DNA of 64,000 nt from NCBI RefSeq assembly GCF_039543225.1, contig NZ_BAABJI010000004.1, positions 620,001 to 684,000 on the forward strand. The letters are read 5' to 3'. Numbering within the stretch: the first letter of the stretch is position 1; every line of letters starts with the position of its first letter. Origin of the DNA: Mucilaginibacter defluvii (GTDB lineage Bacteria > Bacteroidota > Bacteroidia > Sphingobacteriales > Sphingobacteriaceae). Below the pieces are notes generated by a model. It was not told the origin of the DNA. It did no database searches and saw only the letters and a program-made list of their open reading frames with translations. Positions 17,884 to 27,109 of the stretch are shown here, in pieces. The position numbers and the translations under genes were made by a program.

Positions 17884-19785
17884 ATGAAAACAATAACGAG
17901 ATATGCTGCCGGTATAATTGCCGCTTTATTTATAATGCCTTTGTCGGCATTTTTTAATGTAGGCGGTGCTGGCAGGTACGAGCTGCATTTTCCCGATGCC
18001 GCCGCCCACCTTACCAAAAAGGAGGCCGCCGCGCACTTGCTAAGCAGGTTTTCATACGGGGCAACGCCCGGCCAGATTGAGCATGTGGCAAATCAAGGCC
18101 TTGAAAACTGGTTTGCTGCACAATTAGACGCTAAACAACCCGACGACTCCTTGTCGAGCTTATTAAACAGCTATGATGCCTTGAAACTGAGCAATGCGGA
18201 AGTGTTAAAAGAATACCCAAAAAACGGACAGGTACTCCGTATGGCGGTTAAAGACGGCGCCCTTAATAAAGATTCGGTGAAAACAGACCGTAAAGGTTAC
18301 CGTGACTCGCTCGCCGCTTATATGGAAAAGAACGGCCTGAAACCTGAGCGGGAACTTTTCAGGCAATTTATCAACCAAAAGGTGCTACGGGCAGCTTATA
18401 CCAATAACCAGTTGCAGGAGGTAATGACCTCGTTCTGGTTCAATCATTTTAATGTATCTATAACTAAAGGCAATTGCGCACAGTTTGTTCCCGCTTATGA
18501 GCGCGATGTGATAAGGCCAAATGCATTGGGCAATTTTGGTGATTTGCTGCTGGAAACAGCCAAGGCCCCGGCCATGCTCTATTACCTGGATAATTTCAGC
18601 AGTGTGGGCGAAAAAGCGCCGCGCATGACCAACCAACGCCCAAAGCGTATGAGTACCGACACTGCTATGATGGCTGTCCCCGTCAAGAAAAAAAGCAACC
18701 GTGGCCTTAACGAAAACTACGCCCGCGAGGTGATGGAACTGCATACGCTTGGCGTTGATGGTGGCTACACACAGAAGGACGTTACCGAGGCTGCCCGCAT
18801 ACTCACCGGGTGGACTATTTATCCGTTTGGAAAATACGGTGGTCAGGCTAAAAACGCACTTACTAATTTAAGTGAAGAACAGTTACAAAAACGCGGTTTT
18901 GTACACGAGGGCGATTTTTTGTTTGCTGCCAATAAACACGATGATGCCGCGAAGGTAGTTTTAGGTAAAAAATTTAATGCCGGTGGTGGTTATGAGGAAG
19001 GCGTTGAACTGCTGGATATGCTGGCACATCATCCGTCGACTGCGAAATTTATTTCGCGCAAACTGGCGGTACGTTTTGTAAGCGACAATCCGCCGCAAAC
19101 GTTGATCGATAAAATGGCCAAAACATTTCAGTCATCCAACGGAAACATAAAACAGGTGCTGATCACCATGGTGAACGCGCCCGAATTTTGGGCGAAGAAT
19201 GCGGTAAGGGAAAAAACAAAATCGCCTTTTGAACTGGCCATAGGCGCGGTGCGCGGGATTAATGCAACGGTTACCCAGCCTTACCAGTTGTATAACTGGA
19301 TAAATAAAATGGGCGAAAAGGTATATTACTACCAGGCACCAACCGGTTTTCCGGACAAGGGGCAATTCTGGATAAACACCGGCTCATTATTGAGCCGCAT
19401 GAATTTCGGGCTGGCTTTAACATCGGGCAGAATACCGGGTGTGAAGGTTAATTTAAAAGCTTTAAATAATAACCATGAGCCGGAAAGCGCTAAAGCTGCA
19501 CTGGCCACTTATTGTAAATTGATACTGCCGGAGCGCGACCCGGCCGCAACTATCAAACGGCTTACACCGCTGTTAAATGATCCGCAACTGGTAACCAAAG
19601 TTAGCAATGCTTCGGCTAAGGTTGCACCAAAAACTACGGACGCTATTACCGGGGCGGATAGTACCATTCGCCGCGAAACAAAAAAACAAAGTCAGGCTGC
19701 AATGCAGGCGGGCAATGGCAACAGTGCTATGCTGGCACAGGTTGCAGGCATCATCATAGGTTCGCCGGAATACCAGCGGCGATAG
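17884..19785 (+). CDS. DUF1800 family protein
   Basis: A 633-residue exported protein with a signal-like hydrophobic N-terminus (1-24). The DUF1800 core starts AAAHLLSRFSYGATPGQIEHV. The conserved FWFNHFNVS and LNENYAREVMELHTLGVDGG follow, then YTQKDVTEAARILTGWT. A variable Pro/Lys/Met-rich insert precedes the second block (about 240-265). The family's molecular function is unknown. It nearly always pairs with a DUF1501 protein, as here 15 bp downstream, suggesting they work together in the periplasm or at the cell surface. Confidence 0.92.
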   Translation: MKTITRYAAGIIAALFIMPLSAFFNVGGAGRYELHFPDAAAHLTKKEAAAHLLSRFSYGATPGQIEHVANQGLENWFAAQLDAKQPDDSLSSLLNSYDALKLSNAEVLKEYPKNGQVLRMAVKDGALNKDSVKTDRKGYRDSLAAYMEKNGLKPERELFRQFINQKVLRAAYTNNQLQEVMTSFWFNHFNVSITKGNCAQFVPAYERDVIRPNALGNFGDLLLETAKAPAMLYYLDNFSSVGEKAPRMTNQRPKRMSTDTAMMAVPVKKKSNRGLNENYAREVMELHTLGVDGGYTQKDVTEAARILTGWTIYPFGKYGGQAKNALTNLSEEQLQKRGFVHEGDFLFAANKHDDAAKVVLGKKFNAGGGYEEGVELLDMLAHHPSTAKFISRKLAVRFVSDNPPQTLIDKMAKTFQSSNGNIKQVLITMVNAPEFWAKNAVREKTKSPFELAIGAVRGINATVTQPYQLYNWINKMGEKVYYYQAPTGFPDKGQFWINTGSLLSRMNFGLALTSGRIPGVKVNLKALNNNHEPESAKAALATYCKLILPERDPAATIKRLTPLLNDPQLVTKVSNASAKVAPKTTDAITGADSTIRRETKKQSQAAMQAGNGNSAMLAQVAGIIIGSPEYQRR

Positions 19786-19800
19786 TTAAGGAGAAAAACC

Positions 19801-21072
19801 ATGTTAACACGCAGAGGATTTTTAAAAGCAGGTGGCCTGTCGTTATTCGGCATCGGGCTGATGGGCGGCATACCGGCATTTATAGCAGAAGCTGCCGCCG
19901 GCGAAAAACAGTCGCGGTTGTACAAAGGCAAAAAAGTATTGGTATGTATATTTCAGCGAGGCGCGATGGATGGACTAATGGCCGTTACGCCGTTTACTGA
20001 TACCTACCTGCAAAAAGCAAGGCCAAACCTGTTTATGTCTGCAGCTAAAAGTGGCGGCAACGGTTCTCTTATTGATCTGGACGGACGCTTTGGCCTGCAT
20101 CCGGCCATGAAGAGTTTTGAACGCGCTTTTGCGGATAAACAGCTGGCTATTGTGCATGGTATAGGCTCGCCTAACACCACCCGCTCGCATTTTGATGCGC
20201 AGGATTATATGGAATCGGGCACGCCATTCAGTAAAAGCACCTCAAGCGGTTGGCTTAACCGTGCCGCGGGCCTGCTGGGGCATGATGCCGCCACGCCCTT
20301 TACCGCGGTGAGCCTTACCTCTGCTATGCCACGTTCCTTTTATGGGGATAACCCGGCCTTAGCCATCAGCAGCCTGCAAGATTTTGCAATACAGATGCGT
20401 GGCAACCCGGCAGGTGCTAACCTGGCAGCAAAAAGCTTTGAGGATCTGTACGATCAAACCGCATCGGGCTTGCTGCAGCAAACCGGGCGCGAAAGTTTTG
20501 AGGCGGTTAAAATGCTTCAAAAAACCAATGTAAAGAATTACAAACCGGCAAACGGCGTGGTTTATCCCACCTCGGCATTAGGTAGCTCATTAAAACAAAT
20601 CGCGCAGCTCATCAAGATGAATGTAGGGTTAGAGATTGCCTTTGCTGAATCAAACGGATGGGATACCCACTTTAACCAGGGCACAGTCAACGGTATTTTC
20701 GCCCGTAATGTAACCGACCTGAGCGAAAGCATTATGGCTTTTTGGCATGACCTGGGCGCTTTGCAGGATGATGTAGTGATAATGAGCATGACCGAGTTTG
20801 GCCGTACCGTGCATCAGAATGGTACCGGTGGTACCGATCATGGCCGTGCATCATGCAACTTTATTTTAGGCAACGATGTGGCCGGTGGCAAAGTGCACGG
20901 CAAGGTAGATACCCTGGCGGTTGAAAACCTGGAAGATGGGCGAGACCTTGCCGTTACTACCGATTTCCGCAACGTGTTCAGCGAGGTTGCTGATAAGCAT
21001 CTGCTGTTAAAGAATGACAAAATATTATTCCCGGATTGGAAAGGCAGCCGCATTGGGGTGATGAATGCTTAA
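19801..21072 (+). CDS. DUF1501 family protein with Tat signal
   Basis: A 423-residue protein. It begins MLTRRGFLKAGGLSLFGIGL, a twin-arginine signal (RRGFLK), so it is probably exported folded. The core resembles alkaline-phosphatase-fold proteins of the DUF1501 family. LVCIFQRGAMDGL and IGSPNTTRSHFDAQDYMESG are near the start. SNGWDTHFNQG and MSMTEFGRTVHQNGTGGTDH carry the Asp/His residues expected of a metal site. The reaction is unknown. It forms a two-gene operon with the DUF1800 gene. Confidence 0.92.
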   Translation: MLTRRGFLKAGGLSLFGIGLMGGIPAFIAEAAAGEKQSRLYKGKKVLVCIFQRGAMDGLMAVTPFTDTYLQKARPNLFMSAAKSGGNGSLIDLDGRFGLHPAMKSFERAFADKQLAIVHGIGSPNTTRSHFDAQDYMESGTPFSKSTSSGWLNRAAGLLGHDAATPFTAVSLTSAMPRSFYGDNPALAISSLQDFAIQMRGNPAGANLAAKSFEDLYDQTASGLLQQTGRESFEAVKMLQKTNVKNYKPANGVVYPTSALGSSLKQIAQLIKMNVGLEIAFAESNGWDTHFNQGTVNGIFARNVTDLSESIMAFWHDLGALQDDVVIMSMTEFGRTVHQNGTGGTDHGRASCNFILGNDVAGGKVHGKVDTLAVENLEDGRDLAVTTDFRNVFSEVADKHLLLKNDKILFPDWKGSRIGVMNA

Positions 21073-21095
21073 GCAATTTCATCACCCTGACAGAT

Positions 21096-22130
21096 TTATT
21101 TTTTCGCAAAACCCGCCGCTAAGGCATTAAGCTGTGCAGGGCTCAATGTTTTGTTACCATTGCTGATAACCACACGATATTTAAACTTTACCGATTCGCC
21201 TTTTTTAAGCGCCAGTTTCTTCTCTGACTTCCCGTTGGTAAACACCTTTTCGCCAAGCGGGTTGGCGGCGAATAAACCATAGCCGCGGGCATGCCAAAAG
21301 GTAGGGTAGTTCACGTTTTTAGGGTGATCGATAATTGATACGCTTACTGAATCGGTGCCGATTCGGCCAAACATTTTGCACCATGCTGCCCGGGTGCTCC
21401 AGGCGGTATCGCCGGTTTTACCTTCACTGGTAAGGTAGTTGCCACCGGCTATTTTATCCGTGCCACCTTTTACAACAGTTTCAATGCCCTTGTCATCGGT
21501 AAACTTTTGGTCTTCGTTGGTTGGCATCTGCAATTCATGCGCTACGCGCAAACCCAGTAAGCCATCCTTAGCATCTCTAAAAGTAGCATTCTGCACGGCT
21601 TTTAAGGTGGTGGAACGATCAATTATACGTTGGTTAGCCGTACCGCTAAACTCAAAACGGGTAATTTCTTCCAATATTACTTCTTTAGCCTGACTGGTCC
21701 AGTTGGCATGATATTCCAGCACACCGGTTTTGCCGCTTTGTGTTTTGATGATCTTATCGGTACGGATCCACCCGTATTGGTTTTTTCGTGAAGCCGGGAT
21801 CGCATAGCTATTATTCCAGAAATCAAGCCCGTTCAAATTCTCAAAATTAAACCATAGCCCGATATGATGCGGGTGATCGGTTGGGTCACCCTCGCGCTTA
21901 TCCAGTGGAAAGCTGCGTGTTACCACCAATCCGTCGGCAGTACGCAGGGGGTAAAGCACCGGTTTCTCCAGCGTATCCGGATATAAAAAGCTGGTGAACA
22001 GTTTCCCGTCAATTTTAATATCCACTTTTTTTTGTGATGGCGAGGGCACAACGCTCACCTGCTGCGCAAACGCGCTTGCTGATAAGAGCGCCGTGCAAAT
22101 GCTCAATCCGGCTATTTTTATCGCTTTCAT
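21096..22130 (-). CDS. DUF6807 (PmoA-like) secreted protein
   Basis: About 344 residues. I chose the ATG at 22130: it gives a normal signal peptide (MKAIKIAGLSICTALLSASA, then FAQQ), and it lies 10 bp after the upstream gene. A further upstream ATG would run inside that gene. The body contains YPLRTADGLVVTRSFPLDKR, DHPHHIGLWFNFENLNGLDF and AAWCKMFGRIGTDSVSVSII, typical of the family annotated as PmoA-like or DUF6807. These proteins often sit beside Gfo/Idh/MocA oxidoreductases in carbohydrate loci, as here. The reaction is not established. Confidence 0.85.
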   Translation of the reverse strand: MKAIKIAGLSICTALLSASAFAQQVSVVPSPSQKKVDIKIDGKLFTSFLYPDTLEKPVLYPLRTADGLVVTRSFPLDKREGDPTDHPHHIGLWFNFENLNGLDFWNNSYAIPASRKNQYGWIRTDKIIKTQSGKTGVLEYHANWTSQAKEVILEEITRFEFSGTANQRIIDRSTTLKAVQNATFRDAKDGLLGLRVAHELQMPTNEDQKFTDDKGIETVVKGGTDKIAGGNYLTSEGKTGDTAWSTRAAWCKMFGRIGTDSVSVSIIDHPKNVNYPTFWHARGYGLFAANPLGEKVFTNGKSEKKLALKKGESVKFKYRVVISNGNKTLSPAQLNALAAGFAKK

Positions 22131-22140
22131 GCCTGTGGGG

Positions 22141-23496
22141 TTAGTATTTAAATACTTTGCCATTGGCCATAACCTCCTGCTTATCCTCATCAAAAGTAGC
22201 CCTTGAGCCGGTGTGAGCGGCGGCGGTGGTCATGATGTTTGCTATGGAGTGGCTGTAACCCGCCTCAACCGGCGCGTTTGGCTGCTTGCGGCTGCGTACA
22301 CACTCCATCCAGTTACGGATGTGGTTTGAGGTAAGCACATCGCCTCCGGTATTGGCTGATGCCACCACCTTTTCGCTGCTTTTCAGGTCCATATCGGGCA
22401 GCAAATTAGCTTTCATCCCCATAGCCGCGGCCATCTTTTCGGTTAAGCCGCCTTTTGGTGATATTTTGTTGGTGATAAGGTTAAGCTCACCGCCGTTTGA
22501 GTAATAAATTTCGGCCGGATTTTCGTCACCATTATGCATACGCGAACCAAAGGTTACCTGGAAACCTTTGCTCATATCATCCAGCGGACCATAGTCAAAT
22601 GCCGCCATAAGCGTATCCCAATTGCGGCGGCCATCCTTCCATTGGTAAATACCACCGTTGGCTACCACGCTGCGCGGGTGCTTTAAGCCGGTAAACCAGT
22701 GCACGGTATCAATCTGGTGGCTCATCCACTGCCCGGGCAAACCTGACGAGTATGGCCAGAACAGGCGATATTCCAGATATTTGCGCGGATCAAAAGCCTC
22801 ATAAGGGCGATTCATGATAAAGCGCTTCCAATCTGTATCCGATTCCTTTAACTGGCTCAACAGTTCAGGGCGGCGCCAGCGGCCGGGCTGGTTCACATTC
22901 CAGGTAAGCTCTACCATGGTGATCGGCCCGAACTTGCCCGAGCGGATAAACTCGTTTGCCGCATGGTAATTGGTGCCGCTGCGGCGCTGAGAGCCTATTT
23001 GTACTATCTTGCCTGTTTCCTTAACCGCTTTAAGGGCGGCACGGTTATCCTCCATCGTTTCGGCAAAGGGCTTTTCTACATAAGCATCACACCCGGCTTG
23101 TACGGCCTCAATGGTATGGCGGGCGTGCTGAAAATCGGCCGTGCTGATAAATACCGCGTCAACCACTTTGGCATTATACATCTCCTCGTTGTTGCGGTAG
23201 GCCTTTACATCGTTCTGCATTTTTTGCTTCCAGATGGCGGCACCTTCATCACGCCGTTTGTTCCAGATGTCTGACACAGCAACTACCTCAAAGTTAAGCT
23301 CCTTATAGTGGTTCATGAAAGCCGGAATGTGCGAACTGCGGTGCCTGTCGGCAAAGCCAACCACGCCCACGCGAACACGGTCATTAGCGCCGATAATGCG
23401 TTTGTAGCTCTTGGCAGACCATGCCGTGTTACTAAGTAAGATGCCGGTACCGGCCACTGACGCCTGCCTGATAAAGTTACGACGGGATTTTTCCAT
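22141..23496 (-). CDS. Gfo/Idh/MocA family oxidoreductase with Tat signal
   Basis: A 451-residue enzyme. The N-terminus RRNFIRQASVAGTGILLSNT is a twin-arginine signal, matching the export of a folded NAD(P)-bound protein. The Rossmann domain has RVGVVGFADRHRSSHIPAF. The conserved EKP motif is in DAYVEKPFAETMEDN. The C-terminal substrate domain includes SHQIDTVHWFTGL. Such enzymes oxidise or isomerise sugars and inositols, sometimes acting on glycoside linkages through a transient keto step. It is the first gene of an operon with the DUF6807 gene. Confidence 0.92.
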   Translation of the reverse strand: MEKSRRNFIRQASVAGTGILLSNTAWSAKSYKRIIGANDRVRVGVVGFADRHRSSHIPAFMNHYKELNFEVVAVSDIWNKRRDEGAAIWKQKMQNDVKAYRNNEEMYNAKVVDAVFISTADFQHARHTIEAVQAGCDAYVEKPFAETMEDNRAALKAVKETGKIVQIGSQRRSGTNYHAANEFIRSGKFGPITMVELTWNVNQPGRWRRPELLSQLKESDTDWKRFIMNRPYEAFDPRKYLEYRLFWPYSSGLPGQWMSHQIDTVHWFTGLKHPRSVVANGGIYQWKDGRRNWDTLMAAFDYGPLDDMSKGFQVTFGSRMHNGDENPAEIYYSNGGELNLITNKISPKGGLTEKMAAAMGMKANLLPDMDLKSSEKVVASANTGGDVLTSNHIRNWMECVRSRKQPNAPVEAGYSHSIANIMTTAAAHTGSRATFDEDKQEVMANGKVFKY

Positions 23497-23667
23497 AGGT
23501 TAAGGATCAAGTAAAAGGTAAAATTGGTTTAACGGCTACGAAAGACAGGAGCCGCTCTTTTCAAATATCAGTTAAATTAGTAAAAAAGCCATAACCGCTA
23601 TAAAAATATTACATGATGGGTTAATTACGTTAAATTGACGCCGATTAGACTTTAGGGTATCTTCGGT

Positions 23668-24144
23668 TTATTCATCATTAGCCTTGGTAACGGTTTGTAT
23701 TTCATTACCTGAAATATCTTTAGAAACTTTTATAGTTTTTACCGTTTTGCCATTTTGGGTAACAGTTATAGTTTTATCGCCAAAAATATCTTTAGACGTT
23801 TTGACTGAAGTCCCATCACTGTATCTTACAATTTTGTCTCCGAATACATTCACGTCTTTTGAATAAGAATAGGAACGCGTTGTTTGGCCGTCAGGTGTAG
23901 TAGTTTTTTTAGTAGTGTTACCAAAGCTATTGGTTAAAATTTCGGTTTCGCTTTTATCGCTATCGGTAAATGTCACTATTTTATCACCAAATATGTTGGT
24001 TGATTTTTTAACTGAAGACCCGTCGCTATAGTTAATAACGGTATCGCCAAAAACATTAACATTGGTTGATGTACTACGGATTTGCGCATTAGCGGAACCC
24101 AAGCCGCTAATAAAAAGCAACAAAAAAAGGTAAAAACTTTTCAT
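23668..24144 (-). CDS. Secreted repeat protein of unknown function (about 158 aa)
   Basis: I do not recognise the family. The ATG at 24144 gives a signal peptide (MKSFYLFLLLFISGLGSANA). The mature part is built of short, imperfect beta-strand-like repeats of about 18-22 residues. Each carries a turn of the type N(V/I)FGDK followed by IVxxSDGxSVK: VNVFGDTVINYSDGSSVKKS, TNIFGDKIVTFTDSDKSE, VNVFGDKIVRYSDGTSVKTS, DIFGDKTITVTQNGKTVKT. The Asp/Gly/Thr-rich pattern suggests a small beta-solenoid or stacked hairpins outside the cytoplasm. It is a single gene. It is the last core-like gene before the variable region. Confidence 0.75.
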   Translation of the reverse strand: MKSFYLFLLLFISGLGSANAQIRSTSTNVNVFGDTVINYSDGSSVKKSTNIFGDKIVTFTDSDKSETEILTNSFGNTTKKTTTPDGQTTRSYSYSKDVNVFGDKIVRYSDGTSVKTSKDIFGDKTITVTQNGKTVKTIKVSKDISGNEIQTVTKANDE

Positions 24145-24209
24145 AATCATAGGTTGAATATTATGCCTTATGGACGGGTAAAAAGAAAAAGAGTTTAAAC
24201 TTAGGGAAT

Positions 24210-24237
24210 AAAAAAACCACTTACTATTTGTAAGTGG
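24210..24237 (-). terminator. Orphan minus-strand terminator
   Basis: CCACTTAC (24217-24224) and GTAAGTGG (24230-24237) form a perfect 8-bp stem with loop TATTT. On the minus strand it is followed by seven T (24216-24210). No minus-strand gene lies to its right before the variable region, so its original gene seems to be missing. Confidence 0.7.
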
Positions 24238-24441
24238 CTATGCAAAAAAACGTCGCCCTGCCTGTACAATTTTCGAACCTTTTTCTCTATGATTTGAAGA
24301 AATTACTAGCATTAAATTTTTGTTACTCACAGTAATAATTAGCTGCTTTTCCTGTAATAGATAGTGCTGAATTTCTTCAATTCGATAAATATTTTGCAGT
24401 ATGGTAAGAAAGCATCTTAGGTTTGATAACGAAATTAGCCA

Positions 24442-24861
24442 ATGGAATAGTTAGCACTATTCGGAGAAGCAGGACAAAGCAGGGGTTTGCCAGTTGATTA
24501 TTTGGAATATTTTCCGTCACTTATTGATACCAGGACCAGCGATTCACTGCTGGAAACTTTTATTCAACAAACTCCCTGGAAACAGCAGGTGAGGATGATG
24601 TATGATAAGGAAGTCATTACTCCGAGGCTTACTGCTTGGTATGGTGATCCCGAGGCTTATGATTACAACTCGCTGGGCAAAACAACCCCGAACAAATGGA
24701 CAGAGGAACTATTAATGATCAAAGCGCTGGTCGAGCCATTAGCAGGGGTTAGGTTTAATAGCGTGTTGCTGAACTACTACCGGGATGGTAATGACTCCGT
24801 TGCATGGCATAGTGATAAGGAAGAGATATTGGGCAAACATCCTGTGATTGCTTCTATATAA
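24442..24861 (+). pseudogene. alkB: Broken alkB: 2-oxoglutarate/Fe(II) DNA repair dioxygenase
   Basis: The reading frame has an ATG at 24442, then GAA and a TAG at 24448. It continues in frame as LALFGEAGQSRGLPVDYLEYF, which looks like an AlkB N-terminus in which a codon such as CAG became TAG. The frame runs through TPRLTAWYGDP, FNSVLLNYYRDGNDSVAWHS and DKEEILGKHPVIASI, carrying the iron-binding HxD in WHSDKEE. It then stops at 24861. The remaining third, with the second iron His and the Arg residues for 2-oxoglutarate, is absent. A TTG at 24487 could restart translation, but the product would be inactive. Confidence 0.85.
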
Positions 24862-25338
24862 TGTGAATATTGAAATAAAACCGATTATCATCACTTTTAT
24901 ATTATGCGAAGCAAAACAGTTGACTATGTTGTAAAACAGTATTTAACAGCCACCGTACATCCAGTTACTTCGCATAATAATTTTAGCTATGGGCACCATG
25001 GGGGGACAATAAAGTTGAACCGTATTAAAGAGATAGCGTATGCAAAGTTTTCACAAAAAAGAAGGAAGGCTTATTTGGTCATTTGATTCCCATTTTCCGG
25101 AGTTTTTGCTCAAGTTACCAATACTGGTTAGTGTGGCATCATTCCAAAACAACATGAGCCGTAGTGAAGTGAAAAGCTTAGATTGCTTGTACGAGCTCTT
25201 TCAAATTAAATCGTTCTAAAGAACCGTTGTTTGGTACTCTGCAAGAATGAATTTTAACTTACCCCGATTCTTTGTATTATCAAAGGACGATGATATCTGT
25301 TCAATATTCAGAATATTTTCAAATTTACCTCACACATT
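24862..25338 (+). other. Remnant region without a convincing gene
   Basis: About 475 bp between the broken alkB and the response regulator. Two overlapping frames are open: 24904-25086 (60 codons, with NFSYGHHGGTIKLNRIKEIA) and 25040-25219 (59 aa, starting MQSFHKKEGRLIWSFDSHFP). They could be one gene broken by a frameshift, or chance frames. I recognise neither. The sequence is AT-rich, and the last 100 bp probably hold the promoter of the two-component operon. Confidence 0.4.
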
Positions 25339-25344
25339 GTGCCC

Positions 25345-26019
25345 ATGAAGATTTTGATCATCGAAGACGAAACAGACCTGGCCCAAAGTATAAGCGCTTA
25401 TCTTGCTGATGAAAATTATCTCTGCGAGTTTGCAGCTAACTATAATGAAGCGCTGGAGAAAATTGATCTCTACAAATATGATTGTATCCTCCTGGACCTG
25501 ATGATGCCCGGAGGTAGTGGTCTTAAAATCCTCGGGGAGCTAAGGGCACAAAACAAGCAGGATGGTGTAATCATCATTTCTGCAAAAAATTCAATTGAGG
25601 ACAAGGTCAAAGGGCTCCAAATAGGTGCCGACGACTATCTTCCTAAACCCTTTCACCTTTCTGAACTGGCTGCACGCATCTATTCAGTTATCAGGAGAAA
25701 ACAATTCGGGACGGTAAATATTGTAGAGCAGAATGAATTAAAGATAGACTTGTTGGCAAAAGTGGTTACCGTTGAGGAAAAGGAAGTCCCTCTTACTAAA
25801 AAGGAATTTGATCTCTTGTTGTATTTTGTGAGCAACAAAAACAAAGTAATTTCAAAAACCGCTATTGCAGAACAGCTATCCGGTGATGTGGCGGATATGT
25901 TTGATAATTACGACTTCATTTACGCGCATATTAAAAACCTGAAACGAAAATTGCAGGATGCAGGATATGGTAATTATCTGAAAACCCTTTACGGAACAGG
26001 ATACAAATGGGTCATATGA
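25345..26019 (+). CDS. OmpR-family response regulator
   Basis: A 224-residue regulator from the ATG at 25345 (a GTG two codons upstream is possible). The receiver domain has MKILIIEDETDLAQSISAYL, phospho-Asp in DCILLDLMMPGGSGLKIL, and Lys in DDYLPKPFHLSELAARI. A winged-helix DNA-binding domain follows (VPLTKKEFDLLLYFVSNKNK through LKTLYGTGYKWVI). It is the partner of the adjacent histidine kinase, coupled by an ATGA overlap. Its targets may include the downstream PAP2, HD and TonB-receptor genes, but no binding sites are proven. Confidence 0.93.
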   Translation: MKILIIEDETDLAQSISAYLADENYLCEFAANYNEALEKIDLYKYDCILLDLMMPGGSGLKILGELRAQNKQDGVIIISAKNSIEDKVKGLQIGADDYLPKPFHLSELAARIYSVIRRKQFGTVNIVEQNELKIDLLAKVVTVEEKEVPLTKKEFDLLLYFVSNKNKVISKTAIAEQLSGDVADMFDNYDFIYAHIKNLKRKLQDAGYGNYLKTLYGTGYKWVI

Positions 26020-27059
26020 GCAAACTACTCAGTCGTTCACTGAAAAAATCGATTATTTATGCTGGTATAGTACTGGCGTGCAGCATACCGGTTTACTTTA
26101 TCATCATCAACGAGCTTTGGAAGTATGAGATGGCTGAACATAATATCATCCTCACGGAAAAGGCAGCACGTGAGGACAGTTTCCTGATTATCGGCACCAT
26201 CACCGCACTGACAGTGCTTTTCTTTGTTTTCCTGTTAGCCGGACTAGTTTTGCTAAACCGGCGTATTTCCAGGAAACTATGGCAGCCATTTTATGATAGC
26301 CTTGCAAGGATTAAGAATTTCGACTTAAATAGACAGCAATCGGTACAGTTTGACGACACCGACATTGCCGAATTTGCAGAACTCAATGGACATTTGCATA
26401 AACTGATCAGCGGTAGCGTATCTGCCTATAACCAGCAAAAAGAATTTGCAGACAATGCTTCGCACGAACTACAAACGCCCTTGGCAATTGTACAATCCAA
26501 ACTGGATTTGTTGCTTCAAAGTCAATCCCTGACCGATGAACAGTACCATATTATCGAAGATGCACACAAGGCGCTGACCCGCGTAGGGCGCATTAATAAA
26601 AACCTGTTGCTGCTCACCAGGATCGATAACAGTCAGTATATGGAAGAAGAGCAGCTGGACCTTTCTTTCTTATTAGAAAAAACCATTACCCTGTTTAACC
26701 AATTTGCAGAAGCAAAACAAATTATCATTCATCGTGATATTGATCAGAGTGTTGCCATAAAAGCAAATAAAGAGCTGCTCGAAATATTGATTAATAATTT
26801 GCTGAATAACGCCATAAGACATAGTGCAGCGGATAAAATTATTGACGTAAAGCTTTCCAGCTCACAGCTTTCCTTTACCAATGCAGGAGCAGAATCGTTA
26901 AACCGGGATCAGTTGTTTAAACGCTTCAGTACCGCGTCTTCCGGTACCCCCGGCACCGGCTTGGGGTTAGCCCTGGTCAAACAAATTGCTGACCGATACG
27001 GTTGGAGCATTCGATATGCCTACGAACAAAACAAGCACGTTTTTTTATTAAATTTTTAA
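26016..27059 (+). CDS. Sensor histidine kinase
   Basis: About 347 residues from the ATG at 26016, which overlaps the regulator stop codon as ATGA. An in-frame ATG at 26007 also exists. Two TM helices (about 12-32 and 68-92) flank a very short periplasmic segment of about 35 residues, so signal sensing may happen in or near the membrane. The H-box is FADNASHELQTPLAIVQSKL. The N-box is INNLLNNAIRHS and the G-box GTPGTGLGLALVKQIADRYG. All catalytic motifs are intact. Confidence 0.93.
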   Translation: MSKLLSRSLKKSIIYAGIVLACSIPVYFIIINELWKYEMAEHNIILTEKAAREDSFLIIGTITALTVLFFVFLLAGLVLLNRRISRKLWQPFYDSLARIKNFDLNRQQSVQFDDTDIAEFAELNGHLHKLISGSVSAYNQQKEFADNASHELQTPLAIVQSKLDLLLQSQSLTDEQYHIIEDAHKALTRVGRINKNLLLLTRIDNSQYMEEEQLDLSFLLEKTITLFNQFAEAKQIIIHRDIDQSVAIKANKELLEILINNLLNNAIRHSAADKIIDVKLSSSQLSFTNAGAESLNRDQLFKRFSTASSGTPGTGLGLALVKQIADRYGWSIRYAYEQNKHVFLLNF

Positions 27060-27109
27060 TTCAGAATTTGTTACACCCGGATATCTTATGCCGTAGAAGT
27101 TCCTTTCGG

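Noticed and set aside
24272..24280. TTCGAACCT matches the T-loop of tRNA-Pro (52867-52875) and could be an att core.
   Set aside because: Only 9 bp match, and the sequence left of it does not resemble the tRNA 3' end that an integration there should have left behind.
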